Shown: one piece after another, positions 1 to 8,885 of the stretch | How the letters are laid out: every line of letters starts with the position of its first letter | Numbering within the stretch: the stretch's first letter is position 1 | DNA from: Mycolicibacterium sp. HK-90 | GTDB taxonomy: Bacteria > Actinomycetota > Actinomycetes > Mycobacteriales > Mycobacteriaceae | NCBI RefSeq assembly: GCF_030486405.1 | Contig: NZ_CP129613.1 | Span: forward strand, 310,001 to 374,000 | Direction: 5' to 3' | DNA: 64,000 nt | Position numbers and translations under genes: made by a program | The notes under the pieces: model-generated | Told to the model about the DNA's origin: nothing | Database searches by the model: none | The model's input: only the letters and a program-made list of their open reading frames with translations

Positions 1-36
1 CACCCACCCAACCTACTGACCGGTACCCTCAACACG

Positions 37-1206
37 ATGTCTGCCCGTCCTGACCCGCGCCTGCGGAGCGTTCTGCTCCTGTGCTGGCGTGATACCGGCC
101 ATCCCCAGGGCGGCGGCAGTGAGGCCTATCTCCAGCGCATCGGCGCATGTCTGGCCGACGAGGGCGTCCATGTCACGCTGCGCACCGCGCGGTATCCGGG
201 CGCGGCCCGCCGCGAGGTGATCGACGGTGTGCAGATCAACCGGGCAGGCGGGCCCTACAGCGTCTACATCTGGGCCGGGCTGGCCATGGTGGCCTCCCGC
301 ATCGGCCTCGGACCGTTACGCCGGGTCCGGCCGGACGTGGTCGTCGACACCCAGAACGGGCTGCCGTTCCTGGCCCGGTTGGCGTTCGGCCGCCGGGTGG
401 CGGTACTCGTACACCACTGCCACCGCGAACTGTGGCCGGTGGCCGGCCCGGTGATGGGACGGATCGGCTGGTTCGTGGAGTCCAAGCTCTCCCCGCGACT
501 GCACCGACGCAACCAGTACGTCACCGTGTCGCTGCCCTCGGCGCGCGACCTCAACGAGCTCGGTGTCGATTCCGGCCGGATCGCGGTGGTCCGCAACGGG
601 CTCGACGAGGCACCCGGTCCCACCCTGGAATTGCCGCGGTCGTCGACCCCGCGGATCGTGGTGTTGTCGCGCCTGGTCCCGCACAAGCAGATCGAGGATG
701 CCCTGGAGGCGGTCGCGTCGCTACGCGCCGAAGTGCCCGGACTGCACCTCGACATCGTGGGCGGCGGCTGGTGGCAGCCGCGGCTGGTCGAGCACGCCGA
801 ACTGCTCGGCATCTCCGATTCGGTGACCTTCCACGGCCATGTCGACGAAGAGACCAAACACCGTGTGCTGCAGCAGAGTTGGGTCCACGTGCTGCCGTCG
901 CGCAAGGAGGGCTGGGGCCTGGCGGTCACCGAGGCCGCCCAGCACGGGGTCCCCACGATCGGCTACCGGTCTTCGGGCGGGCTGACCGACTCGATCGTCG
1001 ACGGGGTCACCGGGTTGCTCGTCGAGGACCGCGACGCCCTGGTCGCGGGGGTGCGTCAGTTGCTGAAAGACCCGGTGATGCGAATTCAGTTGGGCAGCAA
1101 GGCGCAGACCCGCAGCGACGAATTCTCGTGGCGGCTCAGCGCGGACGCGATGCACACTGTGCTGGGATCCGTGCGCGACGGCCAGTACGTCAGCGGTCTC
1201 GTCTAG
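37..1206 (+). CDS. Glycosyltransferase family 4 (Rv0225-like)
   Basis: GT-B glycosyltransferase of 389 aa that probably transfers a sugar from an activated donor in envelope polysaccharide or glycolipid synthesis; donor and acceptor cannot be read from the sequence. The N-terminal half has a glycine-rich loop (HPQGGGSEAY). The C-terminal half has the GT4 EX7E donor-binding signature EGWGLAVTE, with E291 and E299. There is no signal peptide or membrane helix, so it should act at the cytoplasmic face. The ATG at 37 is the first start and the length is close to the M. tuberculosis Rv0225 protein. The gene converges on the next one with a 63-bp gap. The family call is secure; the specific role is not known. 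Confidence 0.9.
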   Translation: MSARPDPRLRSVLLLCWRDTGHPQGGGSEAYLQRIGACLADEGVHVTLRTARYPGAARREVIDGVQINRAGGPYSVYIWAGLAMVASRIGLGPLRRVRPDVVVDTQNGLPFLARLAFGRRVAVLVHHCHRELWPVAGPVMGRIGWFVESKLSPRLHRRNQYVTVSLPSARDLNELGVDSGRIAVVRNGLDEAPGPTLELPRSSTPRIVVLSRLVPHKQIEDALEAVASLRAEVPGLHLDIVGGGWWQPRLVEHAELLGISDSVTFHGHVDEETKHRVLQQSWVHVLPSRKEGWGLAVTEAAQHGVPTIGYRSSGGLTDSIVDGVTGLLVEDRDALVAGVRQLLKDPVMRIQLGSKAQTRSDEFSWRLSADAMHTVLGSVRDGQYVSGLV

Positions 1207-1269
1207 GGCTCCGGCCGCCGCGTTGCCGACCGTGGCGTTCCGGTACGCGTTTGCCACGGATTTCGTGCA

Positions 1270-2829
1270 TCAACGCCACGCTCGTCGCCGAAACGCGCTG
1301 ACCGCCATCCCGACAGCGCCGCCGACCAACGCCGCCAGCCACACCAGGTGTGCGGCGATCATGACGCCGCGCTGCGACGAGGCGGGCGCGGTGCCGCCCA
1401 CCCGGTGCACCGACACCTCGAGATCGGATTCGCGGACCACCCACCCCACCCCGGCCTCGGCCAGTTGCCGATCGGTCGCGCCCGAGAGCACCAGATCCTG
1501 CACGGCCCGGGCATGCGCGCCCTCGCCGGGCACGGTCTGACCGCCGATGGACAGGTCGCCGGTGACCAGCACCTCGGCGCGGAGCCAGCGGGGCAGCGGG
1601 TCGAGCACCGGACCGGTTGGTGTCCAAGAGAATTCACGCATGCTGTCGGGTGGCAACACCGTCACCGGCCCGGGGTCGGCGTTGATCTGCGCGGCAGCGG
1701 CGGCCCAACTCCCGGGATACTGCACCGCGCGCATCTGATTGCCCACGCCCCAGGCCAGATCGGGCAGCACCGCGATCAGCGCCGCGCAACACACCGCGGC
1801 CGCCGCGGCGGCCGGTATCCGCAGCCGGCGCAACGTGTCCGGTGCGGCAGCGGCAGCCAGCGCGTAGCCCGGCGTGGCCAGGGCCACCCACTTCTGTCCG
1901 TCGCGTACCACCCCGAGGCCGGGCACCGCCCGGGTCGCGGCCTCGACGAATGCCAGGCCCGGGCCGGTGGCCATCGCAGCCGGGATCACCACCGCCACCG
2001 CGGCCAGGATCAGCAGCGGGGCCGCCGTGCGGTTGCGCACCAGCACCGGCATGCCGAGGGCGACGATGCCGAGGAAAACCACGGTGGCGACGACCGCGAA
2101 AAGTGTTGTGCGTGAACCGGGTACCGCATGCCCATTCCAGATTCCGCCCAGCCCGGCCAGGCTGCCGAGGGTGGCCAGCCCCGGCTCGGCGCGGGCGGCG
2201 AACGCGTGAACCCCGGCGGCCGGGTCCGGCACCGACACCGAGCCGCCGATGGCGGCGGCCACCAGCCACGGCGTCGCCGCCGCCACCGCCGCCCCGAATC
2301 CGAGGGCGGCCGCCCGCGCGCGGCCCCAGCCGTCACCCGGAGCCGCGACGCACACCAGCGCCACCGTCGCGGCCAGCATCAGGCCCGTCGGCGTCAGTCC
2401 GGCGAGCGCCATCCAGAACAGCAGCCCCCACACCGGCACGACCCCGGGCCCGGTACGCAACCGCAGCACGCACACCGCCACCCAGGGCAGACAGCCGTAG
2501 CCGATGAGCAGGCTCCAGTGGCCCTGCAGCAACCGCTCGGCCACGTACGGATTCCAGACGGCCAGCGTCGCCGCGATGAACTGGCCCGGCAAACCGGACC
2601 CCAGAACGGTAAAGGCCAGCCGCGCGGCTCCCCATCCGGCCAGCGCCAGACCCGCCACCAGCAGGGCCTTGACCACCACGCCACCGTCGAGCACGGTCGA
2701 GGTCACGGCGACGAAGAAGTCCTGGGGCAGCGCCCGTGGCGCGGCCTCACTCAGGCCGAGGGCCGCGTCGGTCAGATAGGACCGCGGAGTGGAGACGGCG
2801 TCGCGCAAAAGCAGGTAACCGGGCCCCAA
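1270..2829 (-). CDS. Multi-pass membrane protein (Rv0226c-like)
   Basis: Integral membrane protein of at least 519 aa with many hydrophobic helices through its N-terminal two thirds, a more polar region near residues 380-480 and a final helix (LVWLAALVGGAVGMAVSAF). It resembles M. tuberculosis Rv0226c, of unknown function and GT-C-like in general layout. The start is uncertain. TTG at 2829 is the only usual start codon, but the frame stays open upstream and encodes what looks like a first membrane helix (LLPAYALALSLLV) back to about 2898, where only CTG or ATC codons occur. The gene follows the DUF3068 gene on the same strand and probably shares its transcript. Confidence 0.8.
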   Translation of the reverse strand: MGPGYLLLRDAVSTPRSYLTDAALGLSEAAPRALPQDFFVAVTSTVLDGGVVVKALLVAGLALAGWGAARLAFTVLGSGLPGQFIAATLAVWNPYVAERLLQGHWSLLIGYGCLPWVAVCVLRLRTGPGVVPVWGLLFWMALAGLTPTGLMLAATVALVCVAAPGDGWGRARAAALGFGAAVAAATPWLVAAAIGGSVSVPDPAAGVHAFAARAEPGLATLGSLAGLGGIWNGHAVPGSRTTLFAVVATVVFLGIVALGMPVLVRNRTAAPLLILAAVAVVIPAAMATGPGLAFVEAATRAVPGLGVVRDGQKWVALATPGYALAAAAAPDTLRRLRIPAAAAAAVCCAALIAVLPDLAWGVGNQMRAVQYPGSWAAAAAQINADPGPVTVLPPDSMREFSWTPTGPVLDPLPRWLRAEVLVTGDLSIGGQTVPGEGAHARAVQDLVLSGATDRQLAEAGVGWVVRESDLEVSVHRVGGTAPASSQRGVMIAAHLVWLAALVGGAVGMAVSAFRRRAWR

Positions 2830-2900
2830 CAGGGGCCCGGTTACCAGTAACGACAGCGCCAGCGCGTAGGCCGGCAGCAGGGCGGAGCGCAGGCTCAGAT

Positions 2901-4091
2901 CTATCGGTCCGGTGGCAGGTCGGACGGTCGTTGAGCCGGCAGTTTCTCGGTCTTGGCCTCAGCACCGGGTACCTGGAAACCCTGGGTGTCGAAGAAGCCA
3001 TGGTCGGCCGTGTCCAGCCCCGGATCGATCAGGGTGGACTCGGCGCGGATCGCGAACGATCCGACCACCGCGCCGCCGACCAGCGCCAGCAGGCCCAGTG
3101 CGGCGAACGTGATGGGCAGGACGCGAGTCCACAGCGATACCCGGTCCCGCTCATCCTGGGCGGCCGCGACCTGCGATTCGACGGTCTCCTCGTTGTAGGT
3201 GACCTTGTAGTCGACGTACGTCACCTCGGGCTTGAGCGCGTCCCGTGCGTAGTACTGGTAGCCGTGGTCCTGGGCCTTGACGATGGTGCCCGACACCGGG
3301 TCCACCCAGAAGGTGCGCTGCGCGGCGTAGAAGCGGTCCATCGTGATCCGCTCGTCGGGTTCGCCGGGCACGCCCCACATTTCGGCGCTCGCGGTGACCG
3401 AGCTGTCGGCGTCGTCCTCGTACAGCGACGAATACTTGACCGGGTCGGCCAGCTTGCCGTCGGTGTCGTAGCCCACGTTCTGGATGAACCGGTACGTGGT
3501 CAGCCCGTTGACGTCTTCTTCACCGTCGTAGTTCGCATCGAACGGCTTCTGCGCGATCGGATCGAACAGCGGGTACGTCTTCTTCTCGGTGTCGAACGGG
3601 AACCGGTAGGTCAGGCCCTCGTGCGGCAGCGCGACGTTGGTCGGCGGCTTCTCGTCCTCGATGGCCCGCGGCTTCTGCAGAGCGCCGCCCGGGTTGTTGT
3701 CGCTGGACACCGCCATCGCGGTGCTGCGGTTCATCGTGACGGTGTCCACCATCGCCAACAGCAACCCGGAGTCCTTCTGCCGGTCGGTGCGCCGCAGCGT
3801 GCTGCCCACCTGAAGCGTCACCACCTCGGCATTGGACGGTGATTCCACGCTGACCTGCTGCTGCAGTGCGACCGGCACATTGCGGTCCACGGAGAACTTC
3901 TCGGCCACGAGAGATTCCGGATCGAACGCGGTCGCGGTGCCGTCGCTGACCAGGCTGGTGTCCAGATTGAGCGGGATCTTGGCGATCTTGCCCTCGGTAT
4001 AAGTCGTGAGCAACAGTGCGGCGATGAGCAGGGCTGCACCCAGCCCCATCAGTCCGCATGCCGCGATACGCAGCGCCACTGCGCGGTTCAA
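2901..4091 (-). CDS. DUF3068 (PorA-family) envelope protein (Rv0227c-like)
   Basis: Protein of 396 aa with one N-terminal membrane helix (AACGLMGLGAALLIAALLL), a large soluble domain, and a C-terminal helix (ITFAALGLLALVGGAVVGSF) followed by a short acidic tail. This layout and sequence are those of the DUF3068/PorA family, with a central domain expected outside the membrane. I chose the TTG at 4091 because GAAGGAGG sits seven bases upstream of it; a GTG at 4154 would add 21 residues lacking family character. It is transcribed divergently from the acyltransferase and leads into the Rv0226c-like gene. Whether it forms a pore is unproven. Confidence 0.85.
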   Translation of the reverse strand: MNRAVALRIAACGLMGLGAALLIAALLLTTYTEGKIAKIPLNLDTSLVSDGTATAFDPESLVAEKFSVDRNVPVALQQQVSVESPSNAEVVTLQVGSTLRRTDRQKDSGLLLAMVDTVTMNRSTAMAVSSDNNPGGALQKPRAIEDEKPPTNVALPHEGLTYRFPFDTEKKTYPLFDPIAQKPFDANYDGEEDVNGLTTYRFIQNVGYDTDGKLADPVKYSSLYEDDADSSVTASAEMWGVPGEPDERITMDRFYAAQRTFWVDPVSGTIVKAQDHGYQYYARDALKPEVTYVDYKVTYNEETVESQVAAAQDERDRVSLWTRVLPITFAALGLLALVGGAVVGSFAIRAESTLIDPGLDTADHGFFDTQGFQVPGAEAKTEKLPAQRPSDLPPDR

Positions 4092-4197
4092 ACCGGGCCT
4101 CCTTCGGTGTGGGCCAACTCGTCGTGAGGCAAACCCGTTCGACCCTAACAGCACTATTTAAGGCCATCACTTACTCCGGTGACATCGCGCGGGTGCA

Positions 4198-5445
4198 TTG
4201 ACCCGCAGTTTGGCGGGGTTGGCGGTGCGCGGCAGACTGGTCGCCGTGACCACGGGAGGATCGGGCCCCGATACCGGTCCGGAGCAAGTCGGCGGGACGC
4301 GCAGTTTCCTGCCGGCCGTCGAAGGCATGCGCGCCTGCGCGGCCATGGGTGTGGTCCTCACCCACGTCGCCTTTCAGACCGGGCACACCACGGGGGCGAG
4401 CGGACGGTTCTTCGGCCGGTTCGACCTTGCGGTCGCCGTGTTCTTCGCCTTGTCGGGATTCTTGCTGTGGCGCGGCCATGCCGCGGCTGCCCGCGGGCTG
4501 CGCCCGCGCCCGCGCACCGGTCACTACCTGCGGTCCAGGGTCGTGCGCATCATGCCCGGCTACGTGGTGGCCGTCGTGGTGATCATGCTGCTGCTCCCCG
4601 AGGCCAAGGCCGATCTGACGGTGTGGCTGGCCAACCTGACGCTGACCCAGATCTACGTGCCGCTGACACTCACCGCGGGACTGACCCAGATGTGGAGCCT
4701 GTCGGTCGAGGTCAGTTTCTATCTGGCGCTGCCGGTGCTGGCGCTGCTGGCACGACGGCTGCCGGTGCGGGCCCGCATCGGCGTGATCATCGCGCTGGCG
4801 GCATTGAGTCTGCTGTGGGTGCGCATCCCGTTCGACGGCACCACCGGACTCAACCCGTGGAACTGGCCGCCGGCCTTCTTCTCGTGGTTCGCCGCGGGCA
4901 TGGTGCTAGCCGAACTCACGGTGAGCCCGTTCGGCTGGGTGCACCGGCTGGCCCGGCGCCGGGTGTTGATGGGCGTCATCGCCGCGGTGGCGTTCGGGAT
5001 CGCGGCCTCGCCGCTGGCGGGTCTGGAAGGCCTGCATCCCGGCTCGGTCGGCCAGGTCACCCTCAAGACCGCGATGGGCGCCGTCGTCGCGGGTGCGCTT
5101 CTGGCCCCGCTTGTCCTCGACCACCCCGGCACTCGGCACCGGATTCTGGGCAACCGGGTGATGGTCACGTTGGGCCGCTGGTCCTATGGCCTGTTCGTCT
5201 GGCATCTGGCCGCGCTGGCCATGGTGTTCCCGATGATCGGGGAGTTCCTGTTCAACGGGCAGATGCTGGTGGTGCTGGTGTTGACGCTGGTGTTCGGCTT
5301 CGCGCTGGCGGCGGTGAGCTATGCGTTGGTGGAATCGCCGTGCCGGGAGGCGTTGCGGCGCTGGGAGTACCGGAACGAGCGACCGGTGCCGCCGCTGGAC
5401 AGTTCGATCACCCCTGAGCCGGAGCCTGCGCCAGCCGCGCGATGA
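4198..5445 (+). CDS. Membrane acyltransferase, acyltransferase_3 family (Rv0228-like)
   Basis: Integral membrane O-acyltransferase of about 415 aa with roughly ten hydrophobic helices. The family motif region near the N terminus reads FLPAVEGMRACAAMGVVLTH, where the conserved His after helix 1 is the expected catalytic residue. Members acylate sugars of surface glycolipids or polysaccharides at the membrane. The TTG at 4198 gives the longest form; a GTG at 4246 would remove 16 residues and fits the family start equally well, and neither has a clear ribosome site. The 3' end overlaps the tail of the convergent acyl-CoA synthetase by 38 bases. Confidence 0.85.
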   Translation: MTRSLAGLAVRGRLVAVTTGGSGPDTGPEQVGGTRSFLPAVEGMRACAAMGVVLTHVAFQTGHTTGASGRFFGRFDLAVAVFFALSGFLLWRGHAAAARGLRPRPRTGHYLRSRVVRIMPGYVVAVVVIMLLLPEAKADLTVWLANLTLTQIYVPLTLTAGLTQMWSLSVEVSFYLALPVLALLARRLPVRARIGVIIALAALSLLWVRIPFDGTTGLNPWNWPPAFFSWFAAGMVLAELTVSPFGWVHRLARRRVLMGVIAAVAFGIAASPLAGLEGLHPGSVGQVTLKTAMGAVVAGALLAPLVLDHPGTRHRILGNRVMVTLGRWSYGLFVWHLAALAMVFPMIGEFLFNGQMLVVLVLTLVFGFALAAVSYALVESPCREALRRWEYRNERPVPPLDSSITPEPEPAPAAR

Positions 5446-6891
5446 CCTCGTCACGTACCGCGGTACGACGCGCTTTCCCCGCGTCGTCGCGCAGCGGGGA
5501 GTCGACGAACTCCACCATCGCGGGCACCTTGTAGCCGGACAGACGCTCTCGGAGGAAGACCGCCACGGCCTCCTCGTCGAGTTGCGAGCCGTCGGCCTTC
5601 TGCACGAGGACAAAGGGCACCTGGCCGAGATCCTGATGCGGCACCCCGACGGCCAGACAGGACAGCACGTCGGGATGCGCGGCCAGTGCGGCCTCGATCT
5701 CGGCCGGGTAGACGTTCTTGCCGCCGACGGTGAACATGTCCACCCGCCGGTCGTTGAGGTAGAAGAACCGCTCGTCACCGTCGTCGACGTAATACCCCAG
5801 ATCTCCGAGTGAGTCCCAGCCGTCGCGGCTCTTGGCCGTGCTGCCGACGTAGCGGTAGGTGGGGGCACTACCCGGGCCGGGCCGCATGTAGATCTCACCG
5901 GTCACGCCGGGCGGGCACTCCTGGCCGTCGTCGTCGAGCACCTTCATCTCACCGGCCACCACCACCCCGACCGATCCCGGATGTCGCAGCCACTGCTCAC
6001 CGGAGATGAAGGTCAGTGCCTGAAGTTCGGTGCCGCCGTACAGTTCCCACAATGCCTCGGGGCCGAGCAGCTCGATCCAGGCCTGCTTGACCGCGGGCGG
6101 GCACGGTGCGCCGACGTGCCAGAACCTCCGAATGCTGGACAGGTCATAGGCTCCCGGGGCGGCCCGGTACACCGGCAGCAGCCGCTGCATGATGGTCGGC
6201 ACCGTGGTCAGGAACGTCACGCGGTGCTCGGTGACCAACCGGAGGAACTCGGCCGGGTCGAAGCGCGGCATCAGCACCAGATGGTGACCTTGCAGCAGCG
6301 CGATGGCGAAGGTGGTGAAACCCGTGTTGTGGCTCATCGGCACCGACATCAGCGTGACGTCGCCGTCTTGCGCGCCCAGCGGGACGCCGATCAGCGCGGG
6401 CACCCGGCTGTCGCCGCCCGCCTCGATCAGCTTCGGGCGTCCGGTGCTGCCCCCGGAAGCCATCGACTTCCAGGTCGGGGACACCGCTTCGGGCGGCGGG
6501 GCATCCGACAGCCCGGTGTCGGGGGTGAAACCTGCCGGCACCCAGGGTGTTTCACCCGAGTCGCGGCCCACGACCAGGGCGCGGCGGCGCAATCCGAGGA
6601 TCGCGGCGAACTCGGGATCCGGCAACCGGGGCGACAGCGGTTGCGGCACGGCGCCGAGCTTCCAGGCGGCCAACGTCGCCTGCACCCATTCGATCGAGTT
6701 CGGCAAGCTGATGGTGACGTAATCACCCTGTCGCACACCACGTTCGGCGTAGGCGCGGGCCAGCCGGTTGCTGGATTTTCCAGCTCTGCCCGGGTGATGG
6801 TGCGGCCCTGGCACGTCACCGCCGGGCGGTCCGGGTCGGCGGCCGCCAGTGCGCTGACCTGGGTCGGGATCGGGGCGATGGGCTCGGTCAT
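5408..6891 (-). pseudogene. Frameshifted acyl-CoA synthetase (AMP-dependent ligase)
   Basis: Adenylate-forming ligase that would activate a carboxylic acid to acyl-AMP and then acyl-CoA. Motifs visible: P-loop-like ASGGSTGRPK, YGGTE, GDLGYY and a C-terminal DDAGKAR region with the catalytic Lys. The gene is split. The N-terminal 39 codons (MTEPIAPIPT... to AELE) lie in one frame and the rest (KSSNRLARAY onwards) in another. They join if one A is added to the run of four T on the + strand at 6776-6779. The interval is 1,484 bases, one short of a multiple of three, and the repaired protein would be 494 aa, normal for the family. This is either a real disrupting mutation or a homopolymer sequencing error. 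It lies one base from the php start side of the cluster. Confidence 0.8.
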
Positions 6892-6892
6892 C

Positions 6893-7864
6893 TCAGTACC
6901 CGCCCTGACGGTCGAAGATCCGGCGTGGATTGTCCACCAACATCGTTCTGATCTGCTCCTCGGTGACCCCGCGCTCCCGCAGCGCGGGCAGCACGTCGTT
7001 GTGGATGTGCAGGTAGTGGCCGTTGGGCAGGGCCCTGGCGGTCATCTCGTCGGGCAGTGCGTCGAAATAGCACCAGGTGTCGTGCGAGAGCACCATCTTC
7101 TCGGCGTGGCCACGCTCGCACATGGTCGCGACGGTTGCGACCCGGTCCGCGAACGGCAGATAGACGTCCACGCCGAAGCGGTCCATGCCGATGTAGGAGC
7201 CGTTCGCGATCAACTCTTCGAGGTACCCGATGTCGGTGGTGTCGCCGCAGTGGCCGATCACCACCCGGGACAGGTCGACACCCTCTTCGGCGAAGATCCG
7301 CTGCTGCTCCAGACCACGCCGGCTGGCCGCGTGGGTATGGGTGGAGATCGGCACCCCGGTCTGCCGGTGGGCCTGGGCCACGGCCCGCAGGACGCGTTCG
7401 ACGCCGGGGGTGACGCCCGGTTCGTCCGTGGCGCACTTCAGGATGGCGGCCTTGATGCCGGTGTCGGCAATGCCCGATTCGATGTCGCGGACGAACATCG
7501 CGGTCATCCGGTCGGGGCGGCCGGCCTTGGGGCCGTTGAAGTGAAAGGCCAACGGCAGGTCGTTGTAGGTGTAGAAGCCGGAGGCGACCACGATGTTCAG
7601 GTCGGTGGCCTCGGCGATCCGCGCGATGCGCGGGATGTAGCGGCCCAGACCGATCACCGTGAGGTCGACGATGGTGTCGACGCCGCGGGCCTTGAGCTCG
7701 GTGAGGCGCGCGATCGCATCGGCCTCCCGGGTGGCGTCGTCGCCCCAGGATTCCGGGTAGTTCTGGGTGAGCTCGGTGGTCATGATGAAGACGTGCTCGT
7801 GCATCAGCGTGGTGCCGAGGTCGGTGGTATCGATCGCACCACGCGCGGTGTTCACAGTCGGCAC
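6893..7864 (-). CDS. php: Phosphotriesterase-family lactonase (Php)
   Basis: Amidohydrolase-fold metalloenzyme of 323 aa from the phosphotriesterase-like lactonase group; relatives hydrolyse acyl-homoserine and other lactones with weak phosphotriesterase activity. The binuclear metal ligands are all visible in order: HEH in LMHEHVF, a candidate carboxylated Lys in ILKCATDE, His in STHTHAA, His in VIGHCGD, and the final Asp in LSHD. GTG at 7864 gives a start (MPTVNTARG) aligned with M. tuberculosis Php (Rv0230c); the open frame upstream to 8017 overlaps the next gene and is not needed. It sits next to the broken acyl-CoA synthetase. Confidence 0.92.
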   Translation of the reverse strand: MPTVNTARGAIDTTDLGTTLMHEHVFIMTTELTQNYPESWGDDATREADAIARLTELKARGVDTIVDLTVIGLGRYIPRIARIAEATDLNIVVASGFYTYNDLPLAFHFNGPKAGRPDRMTAMFVRDIESGIADTGIKAAILKCATDEPGVTPGVERVLRAVAQAHRQTGVPISTHTHAASRRGLEQQRIFAEEGVDLSRVVIGHCGDTTDIGYLEELIANGSYIGMDRFGVDVYLPFADRVATVATMCERGHAEKMVLSHDTWCYFDALPDEMTARALPNGHYLHIHNDVLPALRERGVTEEQIRTMLVDNPRRIFDRQGGY

Positions 7865-7883
7865 GGTGCCGATGCTAGGCCGA

Positions 7884-8300
7884 TCAGTCGTTGGCGCGCT
7901 GGGATTCAGCCCAGTCCCTGGCGGTGGTCCCGGCACCGTCGAGCCCCCAGCTGATGATCCGGCGTGGCTCGATCCGGATGATGTCGCCGGACAGGCCGCC
8001 GTCGGTACTTCCCGCACCGGGCATGGCCGTTGCCGTGCCCCGGATTTCGATCCCGCGCGCGTCAGGCGGGCGCACCGAGAGCACGGTGTCGACGATGAAG
8101 GCGACCTGCGGATTGCGAAGTACGTTGCGCCACTTCTGCGTTGATGTCAGAGCGTGGCCGACGATGTCGATCGTGGCCGCGTCGGGGCCGAGGTGGACCC
8201 CGACGGGCCGGATCTGCGGATCGCCGTTGCGGCCGACCGTGCACAGCCGCCCGATGGGTTGCCCGCGCAGGTAGGCCAGCTCGGCGTCGGTGAATGTCAC
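7884..8300 (-). CDS. PPOX-class flavin/F420-binding protein
   Basis: Small split-barrel protein of 138 aa resembling the pyridoxamine-phosphate-oxidase-like, F420-dependent family. The N terminus (AELAYLRGQPIGRLCTVG) and the region KWRNVLRNPQVAFIVD are typical of it. Such proteins bind a flavin or deazaflavin and often reduce small substrates; the substrate here is unknown. The GTG start at 8300 overlaps the MarR stop (GTGA), so the two genes are translationally coupled. It is read toward php with a 19-base gap, and MarR-PPOX-php may form one transcript. Confidence 0.82.
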   Translation of the reverse strand: MTFTDAELAYLRGQPIGRLCTVGRNGDPQIRPVGVHLGPDAATIDIVGHALTSTQKWRNVLRNPQVAFIVDTVLSVRPPDARGIEIRGTATAMPGAGSTDGGLSGDIIRIEPRRIISWGLDGAGTTARDWAESQRAND

Positions 8301-8767
8301 GGGGTTTGCTTTCCGTTCGTGATTTGCAGGTGTTGGTCCAGTCGGGTGAATACCCTTGTCACGCAGTCGAGTTCGTCGGGACGGATGTGGTCGAAGAACA
8401 GTTCGCGCACCGATTCGCTGTGCAGTGGCATGGCGGTACGAAGCACCTCGACGCCGGTGGCGGTCAACACCGCTCGGTAACCTCGGCCGTCTTCGGGGAC
8501 GGGTTCACGCAGTACCAGGCCGCGCTTGGCCATCGAGTTGATCTGATAGGTGATCCGACTGCGGGAGAACACCATCTTCTCCGCGATTTCACTCATCCGC
8601 AGGCGGTGCTCGGCGGCGTCGTTCAGCAGCATCAGCAGGTGATAGTCGATCAGCGACAGACCCGTGGCCTCCCGGAGGCGCTCATCGAGAAGTGTCTCCA
8701 GGCGGACGCTGTACTCGATGTAGGGCCGCCAGGTCTGTGCCTCGCCGGCGGACAGCTGGGCTGCCAC
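8297..8767 (-). CDS. MarR-family transcriptional regulator
   Basis: Winged-helix regulator of about 156 aa. Residues about 50-100 hold the MarR helix-turn-helix and wing (RMSEIAEKMVFSRSRITYQI then DGRGYRAVLT). The likely start is GTG at 8767, which has GGAGGAGG eight bases upstream; a GTG at 8776 would sit inside that ribosome site. It is divergent from the YcaC-like hydrolase across a 118-bp AT-rich gap containing an inverted repeat, the usual layout for a regulator controlling itself and its neighbour. The ligand is unknown. Confidence 0.88.
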   Translation of the reverse strand: MAAQLSAGEAQTWRPYIEYSVRLETLLDERLREATGLSLIDYHLLMLLNDAAEHRLRMSEIAEKMVFSRSRITYQINSMAKRGLVLREPVPEDGRGYRAVLTATGVEVLRTAMPLHSESVRELFFDHIRPDELDCVTRVFTRLDQHLQITNGKQTP

Positions 8768-8785
8768 GGGCGTCACCTCCTCCGT

Positions 8786-8819
8786 AACTGATCAGAATTT
8801 TAATCTGTTTTCATCAGTT
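8786..8819. promoter_or_regulatory. Candidate MarR operator (inverted repeat)
   Basis: AACTGAT (8786-8792) and ATCAGTT (8813-8819) form a perfect 7-bp inverted repeat about two helical turns apart. Between them is a quasi-palindrome (CAGAATTTTAATCTG). It lies in the divergent gap between the MarR gene and the YcaC-like gene, in the most AT-rich part. Binding is inferred from position and symmetry only. Confidence 0.45.
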
Positions 8820-8885
8820 CTTGAAATAAACCTGACCTGTACGTAGTTTCCGATAGTACAAAGTTTAACTATATGAGGAGCGAAG

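Noticed and set aside
5981..7954. A 657-codon open frame on the + strand
   Set aside because: It lies opposite the acyl-CoA synthetase and php genes, both of which show clear catalytic motifs. Its own translation is rich in Arg, Gly and His with no fold, typical of antisense frames at high GC.
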